63,751 nt of DNA. Source: Zhongshania aliphaticivorans (GTDB taxonomy: Bacteria > Pseudomonadota > Gammaproteobacteria > Pseudomonadales > Spongiibacteraceae). The stretch is from the NCBI RefSeq assembly GCF_902705875.1, contig NZ_CACSIK010000001.1, positions 2,257,449 through 2,321,199 on the forward strand, read 5' to 3'. Below, in pieces: positions 47,508 to 57,313 of this stretch. The notes beneath the pieces were generated by a model, which did no database searches, was not told the origin of the DNA, and worked only from the letters and a program-made list of their open reading frames with translations. Positions within the stretch are counted from its first letter, which is position 1, and each line of letters starts with the position of its first letter. A program made the position numbers and the translations under genes.

Positions 47508-47921
47508 ATGGTTACCATATCGCCGTCAATTACCATTCCAGACGACGAAATTGAACTAAGCGCTATCCGTGCGCAAGGTTCCGGCGGCCAAAACGTTAAC
47601 AAAGTATCATCTGCAATACATTTGCGGTTTGATATAAAGGCCTCATCGCTCCCCGACTTTTATAAACAAAGATTGCTAGAACGACGCGACCAACGAATAA
47701 ATAAAGAGGGCGTTATTATTATTAAAGCCCAGCAGTTTCGCACCCAAGAGAAAAACCGCGACGATGCCTTGCTGCGACTACAAGAACTGATTCTACAAGC
47801 GAGTAAAGTTCTTCCACCAAGACGGCCAACAAAGCCAACCAAGGGCTCTCAACGCCGACGCATGGACAGCAAGTCTCAACGCGGAAAAATCAAAGCCCTC
47901 AGAGGCAGAGTAGACGACTAA
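47508..47921 (+). CDS. arfB: Alternative ribosome-rescue factor ArfB (peptidyl-tRNA hydrolase, YaeJ family)
   Basis: Small release-factor-like protein, 137 residues, that frees stalled ribosomes. The catalytic GGQ is in GSGGQNVNKVSSAIHLRFD. The C-terminal tail is rich in Lys and Arg (PTKPTKGSQRRRMDSKSQRGK), the part known to enter the empty mRNA channel. GAGGAGC lies upstream of the ATG. Confidence 0.95.
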   Translation: MVTISPSITIPDDEIELSAIRAQGSGGQNVNKVSSAIHLRFDIKASSLPDFYKQRLLERRDQRINKEGVIIIKAQQFRTQEKNRDDALLRLQELILQASKVLPPRRPTKPTKGSQRRRMDSKSQRGKIKALRGRVDD

Positions 47922-48034
47922 GGAACCTGGCAAAACCCTGAACCTCAATATCACCCCTCGGTTTTATCGTATAGCCGAACCCCAATATCCATCCCAAAAT
48001 AACGGCATAACAACCTTTCCAACAAGGCTTTACC

Positions 48035-48316
48035 ATGCTTTTAAATGAAGATATTACTAACTTTATTGAGATATTAGTCGAAGAAGAATTTGACGCTCAG
48101 GGAATTGCTGACAAGCACGATACCGAATATGTTCAAGACTTATTTTGTATTACCCTAAACCAGCTACCTCCCCATTATGTGCGCAGCACAATAGATGTAA
48201 GAATTAACCTTACACCGGAACACCGCGGTGAACTTGCACAAAAAATAACCACTGCAATGAATATGGGTCATGAGATATTACACGCTAATCGTCGCGGCAC
48301 TGTGCGCAATAACTAA
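48035..48316 (+). CDS. ComFB-family protein
   Basis: Small helical protein of 93 residues of the late-competence ComFB family. The marker LNQLPPHYV (about residues 42-50) is clear. Cyanobacterial members have been reported to bind cyclic dinucleotides including c-di-GMP, so a receptor role for the c-di-GMP signal (a GGDEF protein lies at 62644) is possible but inferred. It converges on cheB with 19 bases between. Confidence 0.82.
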   Translation: MLLNEDITNFIEILVEEEFDAQGIADKHDTEYVQDLFCITLNQLPPHYVRSTIDVRINLTPEHRGELAQKITTAMNMGHEILHANRRGTVRNN

Positions 48317-48335
48317 ATGTAAAAACAGGCCACTT

Positions 48336-49442
48336 TTACGGCCGCTTCTCTTGATATAGGGCCATTATTTTGTTCGGAATTTTCGTCAACGACAACACCT
48401 CATCTGCGGCATTCAACGCGACAGCAGCGCCGGGCATACCCCAGACTACCGATGACGCCTCGTCCTGCACAACGGTATTGGCTCCTGCCTCACGCATCGC
48501 TTTTAAGCCCGCAGCACCATCTTTTCCCATGCCCGTTAAAATGACACCAACCGCATTTTTACCGACATATTGCGCCACTGAATTAAACAACACATCGACA
48601 GAGGGCCGGTGACGATTTACCGGATCGTGGTCGCTCAACACACAATAGTATCTCGCGCCATCGCGTCGCAAGCTCAAATGAGAATCACCAGGCGCAATAT
48701 ACGCGTGACCATGTAAAACACGCTGACCATCTTGCGCCTCACAAACCGTCATAGCGCTGCACTTGTTCATCCTTTCGGCAAAAGGTCCGCTAAACATGCC
48801 GGGAATATGCTGAACAATGACAGTGCCCGGGGTATCAATCGGTAAGCGTTCCAATACTTCGCGTATTGCTTCAGTACCTCCGGTAGAGGCACCAATAGCG
48901 ATAATTTGATCTGTTGTTTTGAAATGTAGATTACTTGTCTTCGCCACCGATAAAATCGACGTGCTGTGTTTTCTGCCCAGTATTGCTCCATCATCGACTA
49001 ACTGGGTTACAGTGGCTAAGCGAGCGACTTTCACCTTTTCGATAATCTCACTCGCGTATTCTTTTAACTTACTGGCAATATCGATTTCAGGTTTACTCAC
49101 AAAATCAACAGCCCCAAGGGCTAATGCTTCTAGTGTAACCGCCGCATTTCTTTGTGTTAATGACGACACCATTACCACCGGCATCGGCCGCAATCTCATT
49201 AAGTTCTTGAGAAACTGGAGACCATCCATCTTAGGCATTTCAACATCTAAGGTAAGCACATCAGGGTTTAGGCGCTTTATTTTCTCACGCGCATCATAGG
49301 GGTCAGAGGCGACGCCGATCACGTCTATGCCCGAATCGGAACTAAGAATTTCCGACAAAACATGCCGCATAAGTGCCGAGTCATCAATCACTAGGACTTT
49401 AATGCGTTTTTCCGTGCTCCCTAACGTTGTAGCCCTAAACAT
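48336..49442 (-). CDS. cheB: Chemotaxis methylesterase CheB
   Basis: Response regulator/glutamate methylesterase-deamidase of 368 residues. The receiver phospho-acceptor is Asp66 ([11 protein letters not shown]). The esterase domain (about 175-365) carries the triad segments [11 protein letters not shown] (Ser), VQHIPGMF (His) and [10 protein letters not shown] (Asp). It lies last in the cluster after the receptor gene, 121 bases away. Confidence 0.96.
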   Translation of the reverse strand: MFRATTLGSTEKRIKVLVIDDSALMRHVLSEILSSDSGIDVIGVASDPYDAREKIKRLNPDVLTLDVEMPKMDGLQFLKNLMRLRPMPVVMVSSLTQRNAAVTLEALALGAVDFVSKPEIDIASKLKEYASEIIEKVKVARLATVTQLVDDGAILGRKHSTSILSVAKTSNLHFKTTDQIIAIGASTGGTEAIREVLERLPIDTPGTVIVQHIPGMFSGPFAERMNKCSAMTVCEAQDGQRVLHGHAYIAPGDSHLSLRRDGARYYCVLSDHDPVNRHRPSVDVLFNSVAQYVGKNAVGVILTGMGKDGAAGLKAMREAGANTVVQDEASSVVWGMPGAAVALNAADEVLSLTKIPNKIMALYQEKRP

Positions 49443-49563
49443 ACCACCCCCAAGTCGAGACCGAACTAAAGTTCGGCCCCCAATACCTCACCACCTACCT
49501 CGAACTAGGCCTAAAGTTTATCGATAGGGGGCCTATACTTACCTCAAATCGATAACAGCGCTC

Positions 49564-52500
49564 TTAGAATTCCTCCCAATCATCACTATGATCGCGCCCT
49601 GCCATCTTTCTAACCGGCGGTTTTACAGCAGCAGGCTTAGGCCGGGGAGCAACACCGCGGAGATGTCGTTGAGCGCCCGCTGGGCTTCCTGTATTCATCT
49701 GCCGAGGCGCAGGTATGTCAAAATCCTGTTCAGTGGTTTTGAAGTAGGTCATTTGATCACTTAAGCCACGAGAAAGGGTATCCATTGACTGGCTCGCCGC
49801 TGCCGCCTGTTCAACAAGGGCTGCATTTTCTTGGGTGACTTTATCCATTTCAGCAATGGCTTTATTGACCTGCTCAATGCCGGACGACTGCTCCTGACTA
49901 GCGAGGGCAATCTCAGCAATAATGTCAGACACCTTCTTCACGCTGCTAACAATTTCACCAAGGGTCGAGCCTGACTCGTCAATTAACTTGGTGCCCTCAT
50001 CCACTTTTTCAACACTGTCTTTTATAAGTGTTTTTATTTCCTTAGCGGCTTGGGCACTGCGTTGGGCTAGATTGCGAACTTCTGATGCAACTACCGCAAA
50101 TCCGCGACCTTGCTCACCGGCACGCGCCGCCTCTACTGCCGCGTTCAAGGCGAGTAAATTAGTCTGGAAAGCAATTTCATCAATAACACCAATAATGTCA
50201 GATATACGCTTAGAGGAAGAGTTAATCTCGCGCATCGCTCCTACAGCTCTGCCGACAACTTCTCCCCCCTTCTCAGCCTGACTTCTGGCACTAGAGGCTA
50301 GATTATTAGCTTGTGAGGCATTCTCGGCGTTTTGTTTAACCGTTGCGGTGAATTCCTCCACACTCGATGCCGTCTCCTCTAGAGAGGCCGCCTGCGCTTC
50401 AGTTCTGTTAGAGAGGTCTAAGTTGCCCTGAGCTATTTCAGAAGCTGAACTTTGGATACCAGTAGACGCCTCTCTAATCTGAATGACCATATCGCGAAGA
50501 TTGGTGACCGACAGATTAAGCGCATCTTGCATACCGGCAAACTGGCCGTGGTACTCGCCATTCATGACTTGAACAAGATCACCTTCAGACAGCGCCGCCA
50601 TCACCCGAGAACTCTCATCCAAGGGCGCCACGATCGCGTCCATTAAACGGTTAAGCCCAGTGGCTAAGCGACGTAAAAATCCAACCGTCTCTTCGTCATC
50701 AATTCGGCTATCTAGCTTACCCGAAATCGCCCCGTCTAATAGTTCGTTGATCTGCTCTTCAGCATTGCGTTGCTCGCTTACGATGGCATCCATCAAGCCA
50801 TTCACAGAAATACCCAAGCGGCTCATAAATCCTTCATAACGCTCTGCAGGTAGCCGCTGATCCAATTCACCTTGAGATGCAGATTCAATTAACGAGGCTA
50901 TCTGACGCTCGGCATCTTTTTGTTCCGTAATATCCTTCCACTCGACCATATTGCCCATGTATTCGCCATTTGCGCCCAGAATGGCCGTCGCGTTTACCTC
51001 AAACTCTAGGTCAGCAATTTTTATCTCTGCGCGGGCAGGTAAATCTTTAACATTAGATAATAAACCACGCTGATGAGCTGGGTGTTTATGGAATTGGTCT
51101 ATGGATTGACCCACCAAATTATCGACAGAGAAACCGGGGAACCGTGCTTTTAAGATGTCCTCACGCTTGCGTAACATATCCAAAACCGCTGGGTTAGCGT
51201 AGGTAATATTTAAATCGGCATCACACATCATGAGGTTAGCTTCTGCCCCATTTACCGCAGACTGCAAACCCGCTATTTCAATTTCTTTAGCCCGAAGCTC
51301 GGTGACTTCAAGCCATTCAAGGGTGTTACCAATATACGCCCCATCCGCGTCCACTTGCGCCGTGACATTGATATTAAATATCAAACTGCCAACATTGATA
51401 TCCACAGAATGAGGAAGGTTAGCTGGATTGCTCAACATCCCCCTTTGGTGTGCAGGGTTTTTATGGAAAATATCAATGCACGTGCCAACAATATTGTCGA
51501 CATCAAATCCGGGATATACCGCCGCCATCGCATTGCGGTGACGCCCAAGCAAGGTTTGCGTAGATTCGTTAACATAGGTCACAACAAGATCACGGTCGAC
51601 CATCATAATTGCGGTCATGGCGCTGCCAACCGCAGTCTGTAACCTTGCGACTTCAGTTTCTTTAGCACGGGTCTCAGTAACATCCAACCACTCTAAGGTG
51701 TTACCTATATACGAACCATCTGCGCCAATTTGTGCCGTTACGTTTATATTGAATATTAAGTTACCAACATTGATATCCACCGAATGTGGCAAATTAGAAG
51801 GGTCGCTGAGCATACCCCGCTGGTGTGCTGGGTTCTTATGAAAAATATCGATACATGTGCCAACAATATTGTCGACATCGAATCCGGGGTATACCGCTGC
51901 CATAGCATCGCGGTGACTACCTAGCAATGATGCAGTTGCATCATTCACATAAGTGACCACCAGATCCCGATCAACCATCATAATCGCCGTCATTGCACTG
52001 CCTACGGCGGTTTGCAGCCTAGCTACCTCGGTTTCTTTTGCACGAATTTCTGTAACATCAAGCCACTCAAGGGTATTGCCAATATAAGAACCATCTACGC
52101 CAATTTGTGATGTCACATTGATATTAAAAATCAATGAACCAACTGTAATATCGGCAGAATGGGGAAGGTTTGCAGGGTCACTCAGCATGCCTCGCTGGTG
52201 AGCTGGATTCTTGTGAAAAATATCGATACATGTGCCAACAATATTTTCAACATCAAAGCCAGGATAAACGGTGCGCAACTCTTCGCTATAACCGGCCAAT
52301 AATTTTCGGGTAGCATCATTAACATAGGTTACGGTTAAATCACGGTCAATCATCATAATTGCCGTCATCGCCCTGTCAACGGCCGTTTGCAGACGCACTA
52401 CACGCTCATCGTTAATGCGCTGTTCCGTTACCTCTCGCCACTCAATAATTGTTCCATTGCTACTGCCCGCTTCATCTTTGGACAATGCAACTCTAAGATT

Positions 52501-52959
52501 AAAAACAACATCGTTTACGGTGATATCTAAAGATCTAGGCGAATCTAATAAACCCCCTATATCACTAGACTGATACAAAGCGTCTTGTGCAAAAATGGCA
52601 TCAATACAGCTACCTTTCAGGACTTCTTCATCTATATCTCCGGCTAGGGCAGAAAAGATTGCGCTGTGCTCCTGCATTAATGAGATAGCAGCGGCATTAA
52701 CGTAAGTAATTAAACGTTGATCGTCGACAATCATCAGTGGAGTTACAGCATGAGATATTGCACTTTTCCACTGATCTCGCTCCTTTCGTAAAGCGTCGAG
52801 TTCAGCTTTAGCAGAAACGCGTGTTGCCGCGGTCCTTGGTTTGGCGGGCGCTTTTCTGGCAACGCCAGCTTTAGGGCGAGCTTTAGGTGTTGCCTTAACG
52901 GCCGCCTTAGTCGCTGTTCTGGCGGTTGGTTTCGTGCCAACTTTAGTTTTTGTAACCAT
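49564..52959 (-). CDS. Soluble methyl-accepting chemotaxis protein with five PAS domains
   Basis: Cytoplasmic chemoreceptor of 1131 residues with no transmembrane segment. Residues 1-50 are a Lys/Ala/Pro/Thr tail resembling histone H1. A divergent PAS follows (about 63-182). Then come four PAS units with an exact 125-residue period (His249, 374, 499, 624 in FHK.PAHQRG.L); units 2-4 are nearly identical. HAMP-like segments lie at about 686-825. The signalling hairpin has its tip at [21 protein letters not shown] (about 929-949). The C-terminus DWEEF fits the xWxxF tether for CheR/CheB. This layout recalls the soluble Aer2/McpB receptor of Pseudomonas, whose PAS binds haem; a haem or other cofactor at the FHK..AH histidines is only inference. 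Confidence 0.92.
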   Translation of the reverse strand: MVTKTKVGTKPTARTATKAAVKATPKARPKAGVARKAPAKPRTAATRVSAKAELDALRKERDQWKSAISHAVTPLMIVDDQRLITYVNAAAISLMQEHSAIFSALAGDIDEEVLKGSCIDAIFAQDALYQSSDIGGLLDSPRSLDITVNDVVFNLRVALSKDEAGSSNGTIIEWREVTEQRINDERVVRLQTAVDRAMTAIMMIDRDLTVTYVNDATRKLLAGYSEELRTVYPGFDVENIVGTCIDIFHKNPAHQRGMLSDPANLPHSADITVGSLIFNINVTSQIGVDGSYIGNTLEWLDVTEIRAKETEVARLQTAVGSAMTAIMMVDRDLVVTYVNDATASLLGSHRDAMAAVYPGFDVDNIVGTCIDIFHKNPAHQRGMLSDPSNLPHSVDINVGNLIFNINVTAQIGADGSYIGNTLEWLDVTETRAKETEVARLQTAVGSAMTAIMMVDRDLVVTYVNESTQTLLGRHRNAMAAVYPGFDVDNIVGTCIDIFHKNPAHQRGMLSNPANLPHSVDINVGSLIFNINVTAQVDADGAYIGNTLEWLEVTELRAKEIEIAGLQSAVNGAEANLMMCDADLNITYANPAVLDMLRKREDILKARFPGFSVDNLVGQSIDQFHKHPAHQRGLLSNVKDLPARAEIKIADLEFEVNATAILGANGEYMGNMVEWKDITEQKDAERQIASLIESASQGELDQRLPAERYEGFMSRLGISVNGLMDAIVSEQRNAEEQINELLDGAISGKLDSRIDDEETVGFLRRLATGLNRLMDAIVAPLDESSRVMAALSEGDLVQVMNGEYHGQFAGMQDALNLSVTNLRDMVIQIREASTGIQSSASEIAQGNLDLSNRTEAQAASLEETASSVEEFTATVKQNAENASQANNLASSARSQAEKGGEVVGRAVGAMREINSSSKRISDIIGVIDEIAFQTNLLALNAAVEAARAGEQGRGFAVVASEVRNLAQRSAQAAKEIKTLIKDSVEKVDEGTKLIDESGSTLGEIVSSVKKVSDIIAEIALASQEQSSGIEQVNKAIAEMDKVTQENAALVEQAAAASQSMDTLSRGLSDQMTYFKTTEQDFDIPAPRQMNTGSPAGAQRHLRGVAPRPKPAAVKPPVRKMAGRDHSDDWEEF
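50905..52401 (-). repeat. Tandem 375-base PAS-coding repeats
   Basis: Four in-frame units of 375 bases encode PAS 2-5 of the receptor. Units 1-3 are very similar and the last is diverged, consistent with recent amplification at the 5' side. Copy number may vary between strains. Confidence 0.88.
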
Positions 52960-53023
52960 GTCTTATCTCCTCAACAGGGAGCAGCAACCAATGCGGCAGG
53001 CACCCAAGCAAAAGCCAAAAAAG

Positions 53024-53860
53024 CTATATTTTTTCGTAGATAGTTCTACCAATTAATCTATATGAATCACACACACCAGCAAGATTTTCAGAGTGCCCAA
53101 TCATTAATTGGGAGCCTTTCTTTTGGTTATTCGCAAATTTACTGAACAGTGTTTTTTGAACTTCCTTGCAAAAGTAAATCACCACATTGCGGCAAAAAAT
53201 AATGTCGAATGAGTTTTTAATGGGCCAACTTTCCAATAAATTTAGCTGTTTAAAGCTAACCATCCCGCGAACCTTGGGATGTACCATTACGTAACCCTTA
53301 TTGTCATTGCTGCCATGTTTAATCCATGACTTGACCATATTCTGGTCAACACCCTCTATTTTTTCCTTTGGATAAACACCACGAAACGCCCTATCTAATA
53401 TTTCTGAATCAAGGTCGGTGGCAAGTATTTTTACATCTGCACTTTCGACACCTGGAACACCGGAGAGTAAGGCCATAGCGATCGAATAAGGTTCTTCGCC
53501 ACTTGAGCATCCAGCTGACCAAATTCGAATTGAATTTTGAGTAAGCAATAAGCGCCTAACTTCATTAACCAAGAAGTCAAAATGGTGATTTTCCCTGAAG
53601 AAACTGGTGAAATTAGTTGTAATTGCACTAACAAATAAAGGAATTTCTGACTCATTCCCTGAGCGAACAATATCAATATAATCGTCAAAATCATCGATTC
53701 CCAAAGCCCTTAAACGCTTTGAATATCGGCTGTAAGCAAGTTGTCTTTTCTCATCACCAAGGCTTATCCCCGTGTGACTAAAGACAAGCTCTCTAATTTT
53801 GTCGAAATGTGACTCGTTAAAGCTGAACTCAAACTTTTGACTGACCAGTTCAGTTCTCAT
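53024..53860 (-). CDS. cheR: Chemotaxis methyltransferase CheR
   Basis: SAM-dependent receptor glutamate methyltransferase, 278 residues. The N-terminal helical domain contains TTNFTSFFRENHHFDFL. The SAM site is IWSAGCSSGEEPYSIAMAL. IFCRNVVIYF is the conserved C-terminal motif. It precedes the receptor whose DWEEF tail would recruit it. Confidence 0.96.
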   Translation of the reverse strand: MRTELVSQKFEFSFNESHFDKIRELVFSHTGISLGDEKRQLAYSRYSKRLRALGIDDFDDYIDIVRSGNESEIPLFVSAITTNFTSFFRENHHFDFLVNEVRRLLLTQNSIRIWSAGCSSGEEPYSIAMALLSGVPGVESADVKILATDLDSEILDRAFRGVYPKEKIEGVDQNMVKSWIKHGSNDNKGYVMVHPKVRGMVSFKQLNLLESWPIKNSFDIIFCRNVVIYFCKEVQKTLFSKFANNQKKGSQLMIGHSENLAGVCDSYRLIGRTIYEKI

Positions 53861-53915
53861 TCAGCCCTCCCTTTAAAAAGGAGTACTGTAATAGAGAGAT
53901 AGCGGATTAGCCCCT

Positions 53916-54314
53916 TCACCCCTGTGTAACCGCTTTATCAGATGCTTGAACCGCGACAGATTCACAGCTGGTAAGCCTGATAACACTGTAGGCACCAACA
54001 CACATAAGCAATCCAGCAATCACCTTAAAGTACACACCATGACTAGCAAAACCGACGGAAGCCCCGCCCATAACAGCCATAGAAAGCAATGAAATAATTT
54101 TGGTCTTACAATTTACACAGCGCTGGCTTTCCCATTTTTGAATACATGATCCAAAAATTTTATTGTTCAACAACCAGTTATGCCAACGCTCAGATGACTT
54201 TGAAAAACACATAGCAGCCAAAATCATAAATGGCGTTGTTGGGAGCAAGGGTAAAACAGCCCCCAAGGCTCCAACACCTATTGAAAGAAAACCTAGCAAT
54301 GTAAATATTTTCAT
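53916..54314 (-). CDS. DUF454 (YbaN-family) inner-membrane protein
   Basis: Small membrane protein of 132 residues with the DUF454 hallmark LGAVLPLLPTTPFMILAAMCFSKSS at the N-terminus and two helices near the C-terminus. Its function is not known in any organism that I can name. Its place between the CheX-like gene and cheR, on the same strand, is unusual for the family and may be chance insertion. Confidence 0.85.
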   Translation of the reverse strand: MKIFTLLGFLSIGVGALGAVLPLLPTTPFMILAAMCFSKSSERWHNWLLNNKIFGSCIQKWESQRCVNCKTKIISLLSMAVMGGASVGFASHGVYFKVIAGLLMCVGAYSVIRLTSCESVAVQASDKAVTQG

Positions 54315-54341
54315 TCCAACACCATCTAGTGACTGACTGAT

Positions 54342-54809
54342 TTAGCTAATACAAAATGCCATTTTTCCAACACCGTACCTAGGTATTTTCAAACTAAACC
54401 CAACAGTTGTAGATGCGGTGAAATCATTAACAACAACTTCACCCTCTGCTGGGCTTAAAACCTTATCTAATTTTAAGTGCATAGATGAATCAGACATGAG
54501 CAGTCTTGAGCAAACATTGATAACCTCATAGAAATTATCAATAGAGGTCTTGCTAAATTCTCCGCTTTCAATCATGTCCTCAGCGCCACCAGCAGGCATC
54601 ATTGATAGTGCGGCACCAGAATAAGCGACAAAAGATGGATCTGCGGCGCAAAAGGCAACCGTACCACCATCGTCATTAATGAAGGTGGCAATAAAAACAC
54701 CTGAAAAATTTACACTGGAAACTTCGTCAACATCAACCTCTACACCGTAGAGCATAGATAGCATCTCAGAAACGCTTGACTGACTGGGAACAATTATTTT
54801 ATTGGACAT
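54342..54809 (-). CDS. CheX/CheC-like protein, candidate CheY-P phosphatase
   Basis: Protein of 155 residues without an obvious close family. A helix reads NFYEVINVCSRLL, in which Glu95 and Asn98 make the ExxN motif used by CheC, CheX and FliY phosphatases. The beta-rich flanks (VEVDVDEVSSVNFSGVFIATF and VGFSLKIPRYGVGKMAF) fit the CheX fold. It lies 14 bases after the cheY at 54824. Only one ExxN motif is present, as in CheX. The assignment rests on motif, context and predicted fold, not on clear similarity. Confidence 0.6.
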   Translation of the reverse strand: MSNKIIVPSQSSVSEMLSMLYGVEVDVDEVSSVNFSGVFIATFINDDGGTVAFCAADPSFVAYSGAALSMMPAGGAEDMIESGEFSKTSIDNFYEVINVCSRLLMSDSSMHLKLDKVLSPAEGEVVVNDFTASTTVGFSLKIPRYGVGKMAFCIS

Positions 54810-54823
54810 CTTGGTTTTCCCGC

Positions 54824-55183
54824 TTACATTATTGCAGCCAATACTTTTTCGAATGACTCTACCGAGAAAGGCTTAGAGATTAAAAATTTTGCACCACCTG
54901 CCGTTGCTTTTGCTCTCATTTCTGACGTGGCCTCAGTGGTAATAAATCCGAATTTGGTTTTTATACCTTCTTCATTCATTGCTTCCAACAATTCAATACC
55001 CGTCATATTTGGCATATTCCAATCAGCAAGCACAAGATCAGGAACTTGATTCTTGATCGATTCAAACGCAACACAACCATCTTCAGCCTGAGTAATATCA
55101 TTGCCGCCAAACCCAGCTTGACGCAAAGTGCGTATAATCATATTACGCATAGCGGCGCTGTCATCAACAACCATAATATTCAT
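54824..55183 (-). CDS. cheY: CheY-like response regulator
   Basis: Stand-alone receiver of 119 residues. The acidic pocket is VDDSAAMR, the phospho-acceptor Asp54 (LADWNMPNMTG), the switch Thr is in ITTEA, and Lys104 is in ISKPF. It is close to flagellar CheY. It heads the second half of the che cluster, and the CheX-like gene follows. Confidence 0.95.
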   Translation of the reverse strand: MNIMVVDDSAAMRNMIIRTLRQAGFGGNDITQAEDGCVAFESIKNQVPDLVLADWNMPNMTGIELLEAMNEEGIKTKFGFITTEATSEMRAKATAGGAKFLISKPFSVESFEKVLAAIM

Positions 55184-55362
55184 ACTTAATCTTCCTGTTA
55201 GACTGAAATTTCAATAATGCGTAGTTCATCACAGCAAAACCAAACACCCTATTAGTGATGATACTTATTGAGCCTATATGGAAGAAACATCAGAATAGCT
55301 ATCATAAGAGTTAGCTTTAACATGATGGAACACCGGTAAACTCAAAAAAGAGTTATTAATCC

Positions 55363-56211
55363 ATGTCCAACGCACACGATTTGGTGAGTCACACCACTTC
55401 ACTCATCTCATTCCCTGATGTTGCCATTGCACTCAACACCGCCCTGAGTAAGGGTGACAATTCCGTGCAAGAAGTCGCTAACATCATTGAACGCGACCCT
55501 GCGCTCACTGCGGCATTACTACGCATTTCAAATAGCGCATCTATGAACACAGGTATCGAGGTAACGACTGTTACTCGGGCTATATCTCGCCTTGGCTACC
55601 GACAAATTAATGAGATTGTTTTAGGCGTCGAGGTAGCAAAATCCTTTAACGGACTAACTAACGACCTTATTACTATTAAAGACTTTTGGCAGCACAGCCT
55701 ATATTGTGCGGTTATCTCAAAAAAGATAGCAAAGTTATGTCGTGGAATAGATCCGGGAACGGCTTTTACCGCAGGGTTGCTACACGATATAGGGCAGTTG
55801 ATTATATTTTCCAATCTCGCCGATGAGTCCGAGGAATTTTTATCTAAGTCAATTCTCGATTTCGATGGCCTAAGCACCTACCTCTGCGAAAAAGAAGTCC
55901 TTGGTTACGACCACACCAATGTAGGACTTGAGCTAGCAATGCGCTGGGATTTACCCCGCGCCCTACAAGAATGCTTATATGCTCACCACGAACCAGATAA
56001 AATATCACCTACCCCAGACTTGGTCATGGTGGTTCATATCGCAAATAGTCTTGCTGTTCTAGCAGAGATACAAAGTTATACTTTAAAAGATGCCCCTGAA
56101 ATCGATGCCAATGCTTGGCTTCAATTAAACATTGACCCAGAGAAGGCTGCAGAGATTCTGACCGATGTTAAGAGTGAGGTTGAAGAATTACTTAATGTCT
56201 TTATTGCCTAG
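55363..56211 (+). CDS. HDOD-domain signalling protein
   Basis: Single HDOD domain protein of 282 residues, related to HD phosphohydrolases but lacking much of the metal site. Typical parts are ERDPALTAALLRISNSASMN, TVTRAISRLGYRQINEIVLG and FTAGLLHDIGQLI. Such proteins link c-di-GMP and chemotaxis pathways in several proteobacteria. It is the only plus-strand gene in the che cluster and splits it in two. Confidence 0.9.
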   Translation: MSNAHDLVSHTTSLISFPDVAIALNTALSKGDNSVQEVANIIERDPALTAALLRISNSASMNTGIEVTTVTRAISRLGYRQINEIVLGVEVAKSFNGLTNDLITIKDFWQHSLYCAVISKKIAKLCRGIDPGTAFTAGLLHDIGQLIIFSNLADESEEFLSKSILDFDGLSTYLCEKEVLGYDHTNVGLELAMRWDLPRALQECLYAHHEPDKISPTPDLVMVVHIANSLAVLAEIQSYTLKDAPEIDANAWLQLNIDPEKAAEILTDVKSEVEELLNVFIA

Positions 56212-56252
56212 CACAACTTATCATTATCATTGCTATTATTCGGCTTAAACAT

Positions 56253-56870
56253 CTAATCAAACAATTCAATGTCATTGGCCGTAGGCTTATCATGGAGTTT
56301 GCGCTCGTATTCAGCCTCTTCATTAATCACCATATTTGCATGCAGGGATCTCAGTCGCTTAACTAATACTCGACCGGTAGTTGGGAAATAATTGATTTTT
56401 CGTGAAAACTCCAAGCCTACATCTTCAGCCACAACCTGCAAGCCTTCAACAGCCAGAAAGGAACGAACAAAAGCGATATTTTTACCACCAACATCGCTTA
56501 ACCCCCTCATCATTTTTCCGCCACCAAATATCTTCACCTCGAGGTTTTCTCTACGTCCGCCGACTTTTAAAATATCATTAATGAGATGTTCCATAGCGTA
56601 GGCCCCATATCGCGCAGCCATACCATCCATGTCTGTATCCCCTTCCGGCAACATAAAGTGGTTTAATCCACCAATATTCAGCACATTATCCCTGATACAC
56701 GCCGATATACATGAGCCGAGTACTGTTGTAATCATCTCATCTTCACGGCCTGATACGTAATATTGTCCAGGCAGAACTCGGGCAGCATACACAGAATGCA
56801 CACCGTCCCAGTGTCGTTTTATATCTGGATAATTTATGCTTGATCTGCGTCTAGCTTGCCCATTAGCCAT
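56253..56870 (-). CDS. cheD: Chemoreceptor glutamine deamidase CheD
   Basis: Deamidates receptor glutamines; 205 residues. The catalytic Cys is in TVLGSCISACIRD and the His in GGLNHFMLP. KIFGGGKMM is also conserved. The N-terminus is about 30 residues longer than in minimal CheD. The C-terminus ends IELFD, recalling the last residues of the neighbouring CheZ-like protein. Confidence 0.95.
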   Translation of the reverse strand: MANGQARRRSSINYPDIKRHWDGVHSVYAARVLPGQYYVSGREDEMITTVLGSCISACIRDNVLNIGGLNHFMLPEGDTDMDGMAARYGAYAMEHLINDILKVGGRRENLEVKIFGGGKMMRGLSDVGGKNIAFVRSFLAVEGLQVVAEDVGLEFSRKINYFPTTGRVLVKRLRSLHANMVINEEAEYERKLHDKPTANDIELFD

Positions 56871-56873
56871 ACT

Positions 56874-57308
56874 TTAAAAAAGCTCAGAAGGTGAGCTTGA
56901 GTTATCATCAAATCCGCGATGAACATTTAACTCTTCTGAAGATGAGTATATCTTTTTGACTTTATCATCCAATCGCTCAACCAAGACTTGGTGCACACTC
57001 GCAGGTATTTCTGCATTCATCATGTTGAGCACATTCTCTATATGCTCTAATCGCTGATGAAAAATATCGAAATTTTGCATATGGACAGTAATTTTGTCTA
57101 TCTCACTTCTCACACTTTGCATTGTTTCACGCTTTGCAAAATCAACATCATCCAATTTAAGTAACTTGTCATCTATGTGAGTAAAACATGACAGTATATT
57201 GTTTACCTCATCGGAAGAGGTCTTAATAACAGCGGCCACTTGCTTGGATAGAATATCTATCAAGGTCCGCTCTATTGATTCGCTATGCTCACTATTCACT
57301 TTATTCAT
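56874..57308 (-). CDS. Coiled-coil protein, candidate CheZ-like CheY-P phosphatase
   Basis: All-helical protein of 144 residues not recognised by close similarity. The second half has MQNFDIFHQRLEHIENVL, in which Asp81 and Gln85 make DxxxQ, the catalytic motif of CheZ. The C-terminus is an acidic, Ser-rich linker ending PSELF, like the flexible CheY-binding tail of CheZ. It is shorter than E. coli CheZ (214). It lies five bases after the STAS gene stop and three bases before cheD. The functional call is an inference from motif, architecture and neighbours. Confidence 0.6.
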   Translation of the reverse strand: MNKVNSEHSESIERTLIDILSKQVAAVIKTSSDEVNNILSCFTHIDDKLLKLDDVDFAKRETMQSVRSEIDKITVHMQNFDIFHQRLEHIENVLNMMNAEIPASVHQVLVERLDDKVKKIYSSSEELNVHRGFDDNSSSPSELF

Positions 57309-57313
57309 AGCGT

